From: an uncultured Streptomyces sp.
Lineage (GTDB): Bacteria > Actinomycetota > Actinomycetes > Streptomycetales > Streptomycetaceae
DNA: 64,000 nt
Reading direction: 5' to 3'
NCBI RefSeq assembly: GCF_947488945.1
Contig: NZ_CANLBS010000002.1
Location: 372,001 to 436,000, forward strand
Below are positions 8,914 to 18,155 of the stretch, piece after piece; within the stretch, counting starts at the first letter, position 1; each line of letters starts with the position of its first letter. A program made the position numbers and the translations under genes. The notes under the pieces were generated by a model. It was given only the letters and a program-made list of their open reading frames with translations. It did not search any database and was not told the DNA's origin.

Positions 8914-8957
8914 GCGGCGGGTCCGGGGGCGCACCCGCCCCCGGACCTGCCCGCCGC
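8914..8957 (+). terminator. GC-rich hairpin after thrC
   Basis: The inner arms GTCCGGGGGC (8921-8930) and GCCCCCGGAC (8937-8946) are perfect. The outer arms GCGGCGG (8914-8920) and CCGCCGC (8951-8957) extend the stem around a small bulge. No T tract follows. It probably ends or attenuates the hom-thrC transcript before thrB. Confidence 0.55.
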
Positions 8958-9271
8958 CGCTGCTCCCGCGTCGGCCGGCGGGGCCGGGCAGCGCAGGGCC
9001 GCCGGCCGACACGCATCGTGCGCCTCCCGTGCGCCCTGTGTCGCGGCGGAACCTTCCTTCGATAAGCTGTACCCGACCGCCCCCGCCGTACCGCCGTGGC
9101 CCGGTCGCCCCCGTGGCCGTGGCTCCGCCGCCGGACCTCCCACCGGTTCCCGTACCCGCACGACGGACGGAACCGCCGACGACGTCCGCAGGCACCGACC
9201 GCACCACCCCCGACGCGGATCCACCCCGTGCCTCCGCGTCCTCCGCCGCCTCACGAGGAGTCGTCCAACCG
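8958..9271 (+). other. intergenic region before thrB (no gene seen)
   Basis: This stretch of about 310 bp between the thrC hairpin and thrB has no convincing gene. A locally AT-richer segment contains TAAGCT (9063-9068), which fits a -10 element (TAnnnT), but no good -35 stands 16-18 bp upstream. If used, it would give thrB its own promoter and a leader of about 200 nt. The rest is C-rich with no clear dyad. The thrB Shine-Dalgarno GAGGAG lies at the end. Confidence 0.3.
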
Positions 9272-10189
9272 ATGGCCGGACCCGCATTCCGAGCCGCCGC
9301 CGTCAGGGTGCGCGTTCCTGCGACCAGCGCGAACCTCGGCCCCGGCTTCGACGCCCTGGGCCTCTCGCTCGGCCTCTACGACGACGTGGTCGTCCGGGTC
9401 GCCGACTCGGGACTGCACATCGACATCGCGGGCGAGGGCGCGCAGACGCTCCCGCGCGACGAGTCGCACCTGCTGATCCGCTCGATGCGCACCGCCTTCG
9501 ACCTCCTCGGCGGCCAGCCGCGCGGACTGGAGATCGTCTGCGCCAACCGCATCCCGCACGGCCGCGGCCTCGGCTCGTCCTCCGCCGCCATCTGCGCCGG
9601 CATCGTCGCCGCCCGCGCCGTCACCACCGGCGGCGACGCCCGACTCGACGACGCCGCCCTGCTGGAACTGGCCACCGAGATCGAGGGCCACCCGGACAAC
9701 GTCGCCGCCTGCCTGCTCGGCGGCTTCACCCTCGCCTGGATGGACGGCGGAGCCGCCCGCGCGATCCGCATGGAGCCCGCCGCGAGCGTCGTGCCCGTGG
9801 TCTTCGTGCCCGCCGAGCCGGTGCTCACCGAGACGGCGCGCGGGCTGCTGCCGCGCACGGTCCCGCACGTCGACGCCGCCGCCAACGCCGGCCGGGCCGC
9901 CCTGCTCGTCGAGGCGCTGACCCGCCGCCCCGAGCTGCTGCTGACCGCCACCGAGGACCGGCTCCACCAGGAGTACCGGGCCCCGGCGATGCCGGAGAGC
10001 CTGGACCTCGTCAACCGGCTGCGCGCCGACGGCGTGCCCGCCGTGATCTCCGGCGCGGGCCCGACCGTCCTCGCCTTCGCGGACGAGGGCTCGGCCGACA
10101 AGGTCGTGCGCGCGGCGGGCGACGGCTGGGCCGCCGACCGGCTGGTCCTCGACGGCCCCGGCGCGTGCGTGCTGCCGCTCGCCGCGTGA
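9272..10189 (+). CDS. thrB: homoserine kinase
   Basis: The protein has 305 residues and belongs to the GHMP kinase family. It phosphorylates homoserine with ATP to give the thrC substrate. The ATP-binding motif PHGRGLGSSSAA lies at 95-106. The N-terminal VPATSANLGPGFD and the C-terminal ISGAGPTVLAF are typical of ThrB. ATG 9272 follows GAGGAG about 12 nt upstream. Longer in-frame read-through upstream lacks family features. It completes the threonine branch, separated from thrC by a 360-bp gap and therefore perhaps independently transcribed. Confidence 0.97.
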   Translation: MAGPAFRAAAVRVRVPATSANLGPGFDALGLSLGLYDDVVVRVADSGLHIDIAGEGAQTLPRDESHLLIRSMRTAFDLLGGQPRGLEIVCANRIPHGRGLGSSSAAICAGIVAARAVTTGGDARLDDAALLELATEIEGHPDNVAACLLGGFTLAWMDGGAARAIRMEPAASVVPVVFVPAEPVLTETARGLLPRTVPHVDAAANAGRAALLVEALTRRPELLLTATEDRLHQEYRAPAMPESLDLVNRLRADGVPAVISGAGPTVLAFADEGSADKVVRAAGDGWAADRLVLDGPGACVLPLAA

Positions 10190-10579
10190 CGGAGATGTGA
10201 TTGCCGGTGCGAGAGAGGGGGAATGTTTGTTGGAGCCGGTAGTGTTAACCTCAAGTCAGCAATCGACGTCCCAGCGACGCGTTGCTTCGTGTCCCCTTCA
10301 GGGACCACCCTTCTTCCGGGAGCCTCCCCAACTGCCTGAGCAGCCTGTCTGAGCAGTTGCGAGCACGCTCCGGAACCGGCACGACACCCCCTCGTTCGTC
10401 CATGAGTGGGCCGAGCAGGGGGAGCTCGAGTCGGACCCCGCACGTTCATCTCTCCGCCGTACCCGGCGGACCACCGCCCCGGCACGGTCCGCGATCCGCT
10501 AGATCACATACCGAATGCCGGACAGCACAACCGGTCGCCGAGCCAGAAGGCCGACGTCCGCTCCAGGGAAGGACCCTTC
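10190..10579 (+). promoter_or_regulatory. rho promoter region and long leader
   Basis: The 390 bp without a gene contain an AT-rich island around 10225-10255 (TTTGTTGG, GTGTTAACC), the likeliest promoter zone, although no canonical -35/-10 pair with good spacing can be assigned. A long leader follows, with a hairpin of arms CAACTGC (10329-10335) and GCAGTTG (10353-10359). rho is autoregulated through its leader in other bacteria; that this holds here is inference. Confidence 0.4.
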
Positions 10580-12619
10580 GTGAGCGACACCACCGATCTG
10601 ATGGGCGTGACTGCCGACAAGAGCGTCGACAGCGCCGCGCCCGCCGAAGGTGCTGCCTCTGGCACCACCGCACGGCGCCGCCGCTCCGGCACCGGCCTCG
10701 ACGGCATGGTCCTGGCCGAGCTGCAGCAGGTCGCGTCCGGCCTCGGCATCAGGGGTACCGCGCGGATGCGCAAGGGCCAGCTGATCGAGGTCATCAAGGA
10801 GGCGCAGGCCGGCAAGTCCGCGCCCGCCGCCAAGGCCGGCAAGGCCGCCGCCGCTCCCGCGGGCGCCGAGGGCGAGACCAAGCCCAAGCGCCGCGCGACG
10901 TCCAAGGCGCGCACCGGTGAGGAGACCGCCGCCGCCCCGGCCGAGAAGGCCGCCGCGCAGCAGCAGATCGACATCCCCGGCCAGCCGGCCAGCGACGACC
11001 AGCCCGCGGGCGAGCGCCGTCGGCGCCGCGCCACCGCGCAGGCCGGCAGCCCGGAGACCAAGGCCGAGGCCCCCGCGGCCGCCGCCGCCGAGCAGCAGGC
11101 CGAGCCGAAGCAGGACGAGCGCGGCGAGCAGAAGAACGACAACCGCGGCGAGTCCGGCAACGACAACGGCGCCGAGGGCCGCCGCGACCGCGGCCAGCGC
11201 GAGCGGGGCGAGCGCGGCGACCGCCGGGACCGCCAGCGCGACCGTCGGGGCAAGGGCGACGACCAGGGCCAGGGCGGCGGGCAGCGCCAGGGCCAGGGTC
11301 AGGGCCAGCGCCAGGGCCAGGGGCAGACGCAGCAGAGCCAGCAGCGCGACAACGGCCCGCAGGACGACTTCGACGACGAGGCGGGCGGCCGCCGCGGCCG
11401 TCGTGGCCGCTACCGCGACCGCCGGGGCCGTCGTGGCCGCGAGGACTTCCCCAACGACGTCCCCGTCGCCGACGACGACGTGCTGATCCCCGTCGCGGGC
11501 ATCCTCGACATCCTCGACAACTACGCGTTCATCCGGACCTCCGGCTACCTGCCGGGCCCGAACGACGTGTACGTCTCGCTGGCGCAGGTCCGCAAGAACG
11601 GCCTCCGCAAGGGCGACCACGTCACCGGCGCGGTGCGGCAGCCCAAGGACGGTGAGCGCCGCGAGAAGTTCAACGCGCTGGTCCGCCTCGACACGGTGAA
11701 CGGCATGGCGCCCGAAACGGGCCGCGGCCGTCCGGAGTTCCAGAAGCTGACGCCGCTCTACCCGCAGGACAGACTCCGCCTGGAGACCGACTCCAACATC
11801 CTGACGACGCGGATCATCGACCTGGTCGCCCCCATCGGCAAGGGCCAGCGCGGTCTGATCGTGGCCCCGCCGAAGACCGGTAAGACCATGATCCTGCAGG
11901 CCATCGCGAACGCGATCACGGTCAACAGCCCCGAGTGCCACCTGATGGTCGTCCTCGTCGACGAGCGTCCGGAAGAGGTCACCGACATGCAGCGGTCGGT
12001 GAAGGGCGAGGTCATCTCCTCGACCTTCGACCGCCCGGCCGAGGACCACACCACCGTCGCCGAGCTGGCGATCGAGCGCGCCAAGCGCCTGGTCGAGCTC
12101 GGGCACGACGTGGTCGTCCTGCTCGACTCGATCACCCGCCTGGGCCGCGCGTACAACCTCGCGGCGCCGGCCTCCGGACGCATCCTGTCCGGTGGTGTCG
12201 ACTCGACCGCGCTGTACCCCCCGAAGCGCTTCTTCGGCGCCGCGCGCAACATCGAGGACGGCGGCTCGCTGACCATCCTCGCCACGGCGCTCGTGGAGAC
12301 CGGCTCGCGCATGGACGAGGTGATCTTCGAGGAGTTCAAGGGCACCGGCAACATGGAGCTCAAGCTCGACCGGAAGCTCTCGGACAAGCGCATCTTCCCG
12401 GCGGTGGACGTCGACGCGTCCAGCACCCGCAAGGAGGAGATCCTGCTCGGCACCGACGAGCTGGCGGTGGTCTGGAAGCTGCGCCGGGTGCTGCACGCAC
12501 TCGACCAGCAGCAGGCGATCGAGCTCCTGCTGGACCGGATGAAGAAGACCCAGTCCAACGCGGAGTTCCTGCTCCAGATCCAGAAGACGACCCCGGGCAA
12601 CGGAAACGGCAACGACTGA
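10580..12619 (+). CDS. rho: transcription termination factor Rho
   Basis: The protein has 679 residues and is the hexameric RNA-dependent ATPase that ends transcription. An N-terminal helical/SAP-like segment ([19 protein letters not shown]) is followed by a long insertion typical of actinobacterial Rho, about residues 75-290, rich in Ala, Arg, Asp, Gly and Gln. The cold-shock RNA-binding domain and the RecA-like ATPase come next, with Walker [10 protein letters not shown] (429-437) and [11 protein letters not shown] further on. The GTG at 10580 is preceded by GGAAGGA with good spacing. A longer in-frame extension runs back through the leader and is rejected. A strong hairpin follows. Confidence 0.97.
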   Translation: MSDTTDLMGVTADKSVDSAAPAEGAASGTTARRRRSGTGLDGMVLAELQQVASGLGIRGTARMRKGQLIEVIKEAQAGKSAPAAKAGKAAAAPAGAEGETKPKRRATSKARTGEETAAAPAEKAAAQQQIDIPGQPASDDQPAGERRRRRATAQAGSPETKAEAPAAAAAEQQAEPKQDERGEQKNDNRGESGNDNGAEGRRDRGQRERGERGDRRDRQRDRRGKGDDQGQGGGQRQGQGQGQRQGQGQTQQSQQRDNGPQDDFDDEAGGRRGRRGRYRDRRGRRGREDFPNDVPVADDDVLIPVAGILDILDNYAFIRTSGYLPGPNDVYVSLAQVRKNGLRKGDHVTGAVRQPKDGERREKFNALVRLDTVNGMAPETGRGRPEFQKLTPLYPQDRLRLETDSNILTTRIIDLVAPIGKGQRGLIVAPPKTGKTMILQAIANAITVNSPECHLMVVLVDERPEEVTDMQRSVKGEVISSTFDRPAEDHTTVAELAIERAKRLVELGHDVVVLLDSITRLGRAYNLAAPASGRILSGGVDSTALYPPKRFFGAARNIEDGGSLTILATALVETGSRMDEVIFEEFKGTGNMELKLDRKLSDKRIFPAVDVDASSTRKEEILLGTDELAVVWKLRRVLHALDQQQAIELLLDRMKKTQSNAEFLLQIQKTTPGNGNGND

Positions 12620-12638
12620 CGCCCGCAGGTGAGTTGAC

Positions 12639-12680
12639 CGGAAGCCGCCCCCGTCGCCCAGGTGACGGGGGCGGCTTCCG
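12639..12680 (+). terminator. strong hairpin after rho
   Basis: A perfect 17-bp stem (12639-12655 with 12664-12680, beginning CGGAAGCCGCC) encloses an 8-nt loop 19 bp after the rho stop. There is no T run, as is usual for Streptomyces terminators. Confidence 0.75.
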
Positions 12681-13043
12681 TGCGTCTGCGGACACCCCCG
12701 CCGGACACCGCCGCCGGACACCCGCGCCGGGACCTTCGGCCGGGCCGTACGTCCGAGACCTTTGCCACACCCACCGTCACCGCGGGCCGGGCCCCCCGAC
12801 GCCTGTACGGGGCAAGAAACCGCAGGTGAGCGCGGTGTCACCGGTGGTTCCGGCAGTCCGTCGCCGTCCCGTGCACGCCGGAAACGGTCACAGGGCGCTG
12901 TGCCAGGCTTCTCGGGAGCTTCCCCCGCCCGCGGGAACCGCCCGCGGCACCACGGGCGGACGGTGCCGGCCGTGGCGGGGACACCACGCCGGGGCCGGGG
13001 AGCGGTACCGACGCGCAGTGACAGGAACGAGGGACGTACGGCG
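12681..13043 (+). other. intergenic region before the LCP gene
   Basis: About 360 bp of GC-rich DNA follow the rho terminator. I see no coding frame with a start and ribosome-binding site, and no clear -35/-10 pair. The promoter of the LCP-family gene must lie here. GAGGGACG just upstream of 13044 could serve as its Shine-Dalgarno. Confidence 0.3.
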
Positions 13044-14147
13044 ATGAGCGAGCACAGCAAGGGGCCGGGACGCATACGCGGCACCGGCGCCCGGCGGAGA
13101 AAGCCGTCCCGCCGTCGCCGGGTGAAGGCCGTCGCCGCCTGGACCGTCGCGGGCGTCGTCGTGCTCGGCGGATCGGGCCTGGGATACGCGTACTTCACGC
13201 TCAACGGCAACCTCAAGGGCGTCGACATCAACGCCGCGCTCGGCGCCGACCGTCCCGACGACGTCGACAACGGATCCCAGGACGTCCTGGTGCTCGGCTC
13301 CGACTCCCGCTCCGGCGCCAACGGCGAGTACGGCACCGACGAGGGCGGTGCCCGCTCGGACACCGCGATGGTGCTGCACGTGGACCGGGGGCACACCTCC
13401 GCGAGCGTGGTCTCCATCCCGCGCGACACCCTGATCGACCGGCCCGCGTGCACCGACACCGCCACCGGCCGGGAGGACCCGGGCGCGCGGGGCGCGATGT
13501 TCAACACCGCCTACCAGGTCGGCGGACCGGCCTGCGCGGTCAAGACCGTCGAGACCATGTCGGGCATCCGCATGGACCACTACGTCGAGGTCGACTTCAC
13601 CGGCTTCAAGAAGCTCGTCGACGAACTCGGCGGGGTCCCGATCACCACCACCCAGGCGATCGACGACGCCAAGAGCCACCTCTCCCTGGAGCCGGGCACC
13701 CACACCCTGGACGGCGAACAGGCGCTCGGCCTCGTCCGCACCCGCAAGAGCGTCGGCGACGGCAGCGACCTCGGCCGCATCCAGCTCCAGCAGGCGTTCG
13801 TCAAGGCGCTGATGCACCAGGTGAAGAACGTCGGGGTGTTCACCAGCCCCAAGAAGCTGTTCGGTCTCGCCGACACCGCCACCAAGGCCGTCACCACCGA
13901 CTCGGACCTCGACTCGGTGAAGAAGCTCACCGGCTTCGCCACCGGGCTCAAGGGGCTGAACCCCTCGCACGTCGACATGGTCACGCTGCCCGTCACCTAC
14001 GACCCCGCCGACCCCAACCGCGTCCTGCCGCTCCAGGAGGCCGGAGCACAGGTCTGGACGGCGCTCCGGCACGACGAGCCGGTCCCGGCGTCCGCCACCG
14101 TCGACTCGGCGGGTGACAAGGGCGACGCCGGCTCGCTCGTGAAGTAG
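13044..14147 (+). CDS. LytR-CpsA-Psr (LCP) family wall-polymer ligase
   Basis: The protein has 367 residues. An Arg/Lys-rich cytoplasmic N-terminus (RRRKPSRRRR) is followed by one membrane helix (about 28-50) and an extracellular LCP domain. LCP motifs are visible: DVLVLGSDSR, GARSDTAMVLH and SIPRDTLI, containing the Asp/Arg residues that bind the polyprenyl pyrophosphate. Such enzymes attach teichoic-acid-like or other glycopolymers to peptidoglycan on the outer face of the membrane. ATG 13044 is chosen because the basic region and membrane helix follow immediately. The specific polymer is unknown. Confidence 0.93.
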   Translation: MSEHSKGPGRIRGTGARRRKPSRRRRVKAVAAWTVAGVVVLGGSGLGYAYFTLNGNLKGVDINAALGADRPDDVDNGSQDVLVLGSDSRSGANGEYGTDEGGARSDTAMVLHVDRGHTSASVVSIPRDTLIDRPACTDTATGREDPGARGAMFNTAYQVGGPACAVKTVETMSGIRMDHYVEVDFTGFKKLVDELGGVPITTTQAIDDAKSHLSLEPGTHTLDGEQALGLVRTRKSVGDGSDLGRIQLQQAFVKALMHQVKNVGVFTSPKKLFGLADTATKAVTTDSDLDSVKKLTGFATGLKGLNPSHVDMVTLPVTYDPADPNRVLPLQEAGAQVWTALRHDEPVPASATVDSAGDKGDAGSLVK

Positions 14148-14288
14148 CCCGCACCACGGCCCGCACCACGTCCCGGCGGGGCCCGGACGCCCTCCGCGCG
14201 GCTCTCACCTGCCCTCATGCCGGTCGGTCGGGCAGCCGTGACGGAACGTCCCGGTCCGGCCGGGAATAGGTGCGGCCCCACCCCGGTT

Positions 14289-14317
14289 TTGGGAGATACG
14301 GCCGGTCCTGGCAGACT
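14289..14317 (+). promoter_or_regulatory. promoter of rpmE
   Basis: TTGGGA (14289-14294) and CAGACT (14312-14317) are separated by 17 bp. The CAGACT-type -10 is common at Streptomyces ribosomal promoters. The predicted start near 14324 gives a leader of about 68 nt before rpmE. Confidence 0.55.
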
Positions 14318-14391
14318 GGTTCGTCGGCCCCGGTTCACGGCCGCGCAATCCGCGCGGACGACCCGGAGCCCTCCCGAAACTAGGAGACACC

Positions 14392-14616
14392 TTGAAGCGC
14401 GAGATTCACCCCGAGTACGTCGAGACGCAGGTCAGCTGCACCTGCGGTGCGTCGTTCACCACCCGTAGCACCATCAACTCCGGCGCCATCCGCGCCGACG
14501 TGTGCTCCGAGTGCCACCCGTTCTACACGGGCAAGCAGAAGATCCTCGACACCGGCGGCCGCGTGGCCCGCTTCGAGGCCCGCTTCGGCAAGGCTGCCGG
14601 CTCCGCCAGCAAGTAG
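14392..14616 (+). CDS. rpmE: 50S ribosomal protein L31 (zinc-binding type)
   Basis: The protein has 74 residues. The zinc ligands C16, C18, C38 and C41 (CTCG and CSECHPFY) are all present, so this is the C+ form, the counterpart of zinc-independent L31 paralogues. The start is TTG, preceded by AGGAGA at ideal spacing. The gene has its own likely promoter and a strong T-tailed terminator, forming a single-gene unit between the LCP gene and prfA. Confidence 0.97.
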   Translation: MKREIHPEYVETQVSCTCGASFTTRSTINSGAIRADVCSECHPFYTGKQKILDTGGRVARFEARFGKAAGSASK

Positions 14617-14626
14617 CGAGCCACTG

Positions 14627-14676
14627 CGCCGGTTCTCGGCGCCCTCTTTCCGGGGGCGTCGGAACCGGCGTTTTTT
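14627..14676 (+). terminator. intrinsic terminator of rpmE
   Basis: The arms CGCCGGTTC (14627-14635) and GAACCGGCG (14662-14670) form a 9-bp stem that continues inward with near-complementary GGCGCCC/GGGCGTC. TTTTTT (14671-14676) follows directly. It starts 10 bp after the rpmE stop. Confidence 0.92.
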
Positions 14677-14770
14677 CCGGTCGGATCCCCGCGGGCGCGC
14701 GCCCCTGGGGGTCCGTACCGGAGTCACGCCCTCCAGCAGGCCCGCAGACGCGAAACACAGGAGCCCGAAG

Positions 14771-15847
14771 ATGTTCGAGGCGGTCGAGGAACTGATCGGC
14801 GAGCACGCCGATCTCGAGAAGAAGCTCGCCGACCCGTCGGTCCACGCCGACCAGGCCAACGCGCGCAAGCTCAACAAGCGCTACGCGGAGCTGACCCCGA
14901 TCGTCTCCACCTACCGTTCCTGGAAGCGCACCGGCGACGACATCGGCACCGCGAAGGAGTTCGCCGCCGACGACCCGGACTTCGCCGCCGAGGTCAAGGA
15001 GCTGGAGAAGCAGCGCGAGGAGCTCACCGAGCGCCTGCGGCTGCTGCTCGTTCCGCGCGATCCCAGCGACGACAAGGACGTCCTCCTGGAGATCAAGGCG
15101 GGCGCGGGCGGCGACGAGTCCGCCCTCTTCGCCGGCGACCTGCTGCGCATGTACCTGCGGTACGCCGAACGCGTCGGCTGGAAGACCGAGATCATCGACT
15201 CCACCGAGTCCGAGCTCGGCGGCTACAAGGACGTCCAGGTCGCCGTGAAGACCAAGGGCGGCAACGGCGCCACCGAGCCCGGCCAGGGCGTCTGGGCCCG
15301 GATGAAGTACGAGGGCGGCGTGCACCGTGTGCAGCGGGTGCCCTCCACCGAGTCCCAGGGCCGTATCCACACCTCCGCGGCCGGTGTGCTGGTCACGCCC
15401 GAGGCGGAGGAGGTCGACGTCGAGATCCACGCCAACGACCTGCGCATCGACGTCTACCGCTCGTCGGGCCCCGGCGGCCAGTCCGTCAACACCACCGACT
15501 CCGCGGTCCGCATCACGCACCTGCCGACCGGCGTCGTCGCGTCCTGCCAGAACGAGAAGAGCCAGCTCCAGAACAAGGAGCAGGCCATGCGCATCCTGCG
15601 GTCCCGGCTGCTCGCCGCCGCCCAGGAGGCCGCCGAGCAGGAGGCCTCCGACGTGCGCCGCAGCCAGGTCCGCACCGTCGACCGGTCCGAGAAGATCCGT
15701 ACCTACAACTTCCCGGAAAACCGGATCTCGGACCACCGCGTCGGATTCAAGGCGTACAACTTGGACCAGGTGCTCGACGGCGACCTCGACGCCGTCATCC
15801 AGGCATGCGTGGACGCCGACTCCGCCGCCAAGCTCGCCAACGCCTGA
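14771..15847 (+). CDS. prfA: peptide chain release factor 1
   Basis: The protein has 358 residues. It recognises UAA and UAG and triggers hydrolysis of the finished peptide. The stop-codon motif appears as PST (VPSTESQGR, the P-x-T form). The catalytic GGQ is at 235-237 in [15 protein letters not shown] 14771 follows ACACAGGAGC; the longer frame upstream runs back through the rpmE terminator and is rejected. prmC, whose product methylates the GGQ glutamine, follows 37 bp later and is probably co-transcribed. Confidence 0.97.
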   Translation: MFEAVEELIGEHADLEKKLADPSVHADQANARKLNKRYAELTPIVSTYRSWKRTGDDIGTAKEFAADDPDFAAEVKELEKQREELTERLRLLLVPRDPSDDKDVLLEIKAGAGGDESALFAGDLLRMYLRYAERVGWKTEIIDSTESELGGYKDVQVAVKTKGGNGATEPGQGVWARMKYEGGVHRVQRVPSTESQGRIHTSAAGVLVTPEAEEVDVEIHANDLRIDVYRSSGPGGQSVNTTDSAVRITHLPTGVVASCQNEKSQLQNKEQAMRILRSRLLAAAQEAAEQEASDVRRSQVRTVDRSEKIRTYNFPENRISDHRVGFKAYNLDQVLDGDLDAVIQACVDADSAAKLANA

Positions 15848-15884
15848 GCCCCGCCCCGCCCGTGACCCCGTACGGAGATCCGCG

Positions 15885-16730
15885 ATGAACCTGCTGCTCG
15901 CCGAGGTGGCCCAGGCCACCCAGCGGCTGGCCGACGCCGGTGTGCCCTCGCCGCGATTCGACGCCGAGGAACTCGCCGCCTTCGTCCACGGAGTCAAGCG
16001 CGGGGAACTGCACCGCGTGCCGGACACGGACTTCGACGCCCGCTACTGGGAGACGATCGCCCGCCGCGAGGCCCGCGAGCCCCTTCAGCACATCACCGGC
16101 CGCGCCTTCTTCCGCTACCTGGAACTCCAGGTCGGCCCCGGCGTCTTCGTGCCCCGCCCGGAGACCGAGTCCGTCGTCGGCTGGGCCATAGACGCCGTCC
16201 GGGCCATGGACGTCGTGGAGCCCCTCATCGTCGACCTGTGCACCGGTTCGGGCGCCATCGCGCTCGCCATGGCGCAGGAGGTCCCGCGCTCCCGCGTGCA
16301 CGCCGTGGAGCTGTCCGAGGACGCCCTCAGGTGGACCAGGAAGAACGCCGAGGGGTCCAGGGTCACCGTGCACCGCGGAGACGCCCTGACGGCCCTCCCC
16401 GAGCTCGACGGCCAGGTCGACCTGGTGATCTCCAACCCGCCGTACATCCCGCTCACCGAGTGGGAGTACGTGGCGCCCGAGGCACGCGACCACGACCCGG
16501 AGATGGCCCTCTTCTCCGGCGAGGACGGCCTCGACACCATCCGCGGCATCGAGCGGACCGCCCACCGGCTGCTGCGCCCCGGCGGCGTGGTCGTGATCGA
16601 GCACGCCGACACCCAGGGCGGCCAGGTGCCGTGGATCTTCACCGAGGAGCGGGGCTGGGCCGACGCGGCCGACCACCCCGACCTCAACAAGCGCCCCCGT
16701 TTCGCCACCGCCCGCAAGGCGATGCCGTGA
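15885..16730 (+). CDS. prmC: release factor glutamine N5-methyltransferase
   Basis: The protein has 281 residues. It transfers a methyl group from SAM to the Gln of the GGQ motif in release factors. An N-terminal helical recognition domain precedes the Rossmann methyltransferase domain with [14 protein letters not shown] (SAM binding). The catalytic SNPPYIP motif is intact. It lies directly downstream of its substrate gene prfA. The ATG follows CGGAGATCC. Its stop overlaps a short GTG frame that leads into the next gene. Confidence 0.95.
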   Translation: MNLLLAEVAQATQRLADAGVPSPRFDAEELAAFVHGVKRGELHRVPDTDFDARYWETIARREAREPLQHITGRAFFRYLELQVGPGVFVPRPETESVVGWAIDAVRAMDVVEPLIVDLCTGSGAIALAMAQEVPRSRVHAVELSEDALRWTRKNAEGSRVTVHRGDALTALPELDGQVDLVISNPPYIPLTEWEYVAPEARDHDPEMALFSGEDGLDTIRGIERTAHRLLRPGGVVVIEHADTQGGQVPWIFTEERGWADAADHPDLNKRPRFATARKAMP

Positions 16731-16786
16731 CGGACCCGTACGACTTGTTCCCGCCCTACCCGTACCCGCTTGAGGAGGCCGGCTGA
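16727..16786 (+). CDS. possible 19-codon coupling ORF between prmC and the Sua5-type gene
   Basis: A GTG overlaps the prmC stop (GTGA, 16727-16730). It opens a 19-residue frame ([19 protein letters not shown]) whose TGA overlaps the next ATG as ATGA on 16784-16788. The frame contains the GAGGAGG Shine-Dalgarno of the downstream gene. The arrangement would let ribosomes run through and couple translation, but there is no proof that it is translated. The composition is unusually rich in Pro and Tyr. It may be a chance product of tight packing. Confidence 0.3.
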   Translation: MTDPYDLFPPYPYPLEEAG

Positions 16787-17433
16787 TGGCACGGCGATAC
16801 GACTGCAACGACGCGACCGACCGCACGACCGGCCTGCGTGAGGCCGCGTCGGCCGTCCGCCGCGGCGAACTGGTCGTGCTGCCCACCGATACCGTCTACG
16901 GCATCGGTGCGGACGCCTTCAGCTCCGAGGCCGTCGCCGACCTGCTCGACGCCAAGGGCCGCGGCCGCAACATGCCCACCCCCGTCCTCATCGGCTCCCC
17001 GAACACCCTGCACGGCCTGGTCACCGACTTCACCGAGCAGGCGTGGGAGCTCGTCGACGCCTTCTGGCCGGGCGCCCTCACCCTCGTCGCCCGCCACCAG
17101 CCGTCGCTCCAGTGGGACCTCGGCGACACCCGCGGCACCGTCGCCGTCCGCATGCCGCTGCACCCGGTCGCCATCGAACTGCTCACCGAGGTCGGCCCGA
17201 TGGCCGTCTCCAGCGCCAACCTCACCGGCCACCCCTCCCCGGAGACCTGCGACGCCGCCCAGGACATGCTCGGCGACTCCGTCTCGGTGTACCTCGACGG
17301 CGGCCCGACCCCGGGCAACGTCCCGTCCTCCATCGTCGACGTCACGGGCAAGACCCCGGTCCTGCTGCGCGCCGGCGCCCTCTCCGTCGAGGAGCTGCGC
17401 AAGGTGGTACCCGACCTCGAGGTGGCCAATTGA
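16786..17433 (+). CDS. L-threonylcarbamoyladenylate synthase (Sua5/YrdC family)
   Basis: The protein has 215 residues, a YrdC-like single domain. It makes threonylcarbamoyl-AMP from threonine, bicarbonate and ATP for the t6A37 modification of ANN-decoding tRNAs. Family signatures are VLPTDTVYGIGADAF near the N-terminus, then TPVLIGSPNTL, FWPGALTLV, VAVRMPLHP and SSANLTGHPSP. It is the short form lacking the C-terminal Sua5 domain. GAGGAGG lies 7 nt before the ATG. It overlaps the phosphatase-like gene by 4 bp (TTGA). Confidence 0.93.
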   Translation: MARRYDCNDATDRTTGLREAASAVRRGELVVLPTDTVYGIGADAFSSEAVADLLDAKGRGRNMPTPVLIGSPNTLHGLVTDFTEQAWELVDAFWPGALTLVARHQPSLQWDLGDTRGTVAVRMPLHPVAIELLTEVGPMAVSSANLTGHPSPETCDAAQDMLGDSVSVYLDGGPTPGNVPSSIVDVTGKTPVLLRAGALSVEELRKVVPDLEVAN

Positions 17434-18071
17434 CCGCCCCTGAGGGGCGTGGCATAGCGGGGCAGCAGGACACATTCCGCATCCTCCACGTCAGCACCGG
17501 CAACGTCTGCCGCTCGCCCATCACCGAGCGGCTGACCCGCCATGCCCTGGTGGACCGCCTCGGCGATCCGCTCCAGGGCGGGCTGATCGTGGAGAGCGCG
17601 GGCACCTGGGGCCACGAGGGCGCCCCCATGGAGTCCAACGCCGAGGTGGTGCTCGCCGACTTCGGCGCGGACGCCTCCGGCTTCGTCGGCCGGGAGCTGC
17701 TCGACGAGCACGTCATCCGCGCCGACCTGGTCCTCACCGCGACCCGCGACCACCGGGCCCAGGTCATCTCCATGGGGCACTCGGCGGGGCTGCGGACGTT
17801 CACGCTCAAGGAGTTCACCCGGCTGGTCAGGGCCATAGACCCGGCCACCCTGCCGGACGCGCGCGAGGAGGGCGTCGTCGAGCGCGCCCGCGCCCTGGTC
17901 CGCGCCGCCGCCGCGCTGCGCGGCTGGCTGCTCGCCCCCACCGCCGAGGCCGACGAGGTCTACGACCCGTACGGCGCGCCGATCACGTTCTTCCGGTCCG
18001 TCGGCGACGAGATCAACCAGGCGCTCGACCCGGTCCTCACCGCGCTGACGGGCGTCCGGTCACCGCACTGA
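17430..18071 (+). CDS. low-molecular-weight phosphatase-like protein lacking the nucleophilic Cys
   Basis: The protein has 213 residues. The N-terminal motif HVSTGNVCRSP aligns with the P-loop VCxGNxCRSP of low-molecular-weight tyrosine phosphatases, but the nucleophile position is Ser22 (AGC, 17493-17495). The second Cys (C27), R28 and S29 remain. The expected C-terminal general-acid DP appears as YDPYGAP. Normal phosphatase or arsenate reductase chemistry needs the Cys, so activity is doubtful. The TTG start overlaps the preceding TGA and is the only plausible start, with GAGGTGG upstream. It is probably translationally coupled to the Sua5-type gene. Confidence 0.85.
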   Translation: MTAPEGRGIAGQQDTFRILHVSTGNVCRSPITERLTRHALVDRLGDPLQGGLIVESAGTWGHEGAPMESNAEVVLADFGADASGFVGRELLDEHVIRADLVLTATRDHRAQVISMGHSAGLRTFTLKEFTRLVRAIDPATLPDAREEGVVERARALVRAAAALRGWLLAPTAEADEVYDPYGAPITFFRSVGDEINQALDPVLTALTGVRSPH

Positions 18072-18155
18072 CCGCACCCCCGGCGCGCCACTGCGCCGAC
18101 CGGCTCACGGCCCGCTCCGGCAGCGGGCACCCGGCCCGCACCGGGCCTACATTGG

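Noticed and set aside
6585..9287. 900-codon minus-strand frame across hom, thrC and thrB
   Set aside because: Antisense to three certain genes; low-complexity Gly/Asp/Arg sequence from high third-position GC.
11278..11332. Possible short tandem repeat array or CRISPR-like pattern (CAGGGCCAG units) in rho
   Set aside because: It is an in-frame Gln-Gly repeat inside the Rho insertion, with no spacers.
10499..13507. 1002-codon minus-strand frame opposite rho
   Set aside because: A shadow of GC-rich rho codons; it also crosses the rho leader and terminator. No ribosome-binding site or family match.
14392..14616. Zur-regulated alternative L31
   Set aside because: All four zinc-binding cysteines are present, so this is the primary zinc form, and no Zur-box-like sequence was seen upstream.
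17430..18071. Frameshift or sequencing error explaining the missing catalytic Cys
   Set aside because: The reading frame is continuous and the motif aligns without gaps. A single codon change (AGC for TGC) suffices, so it is treated as real pending reads.
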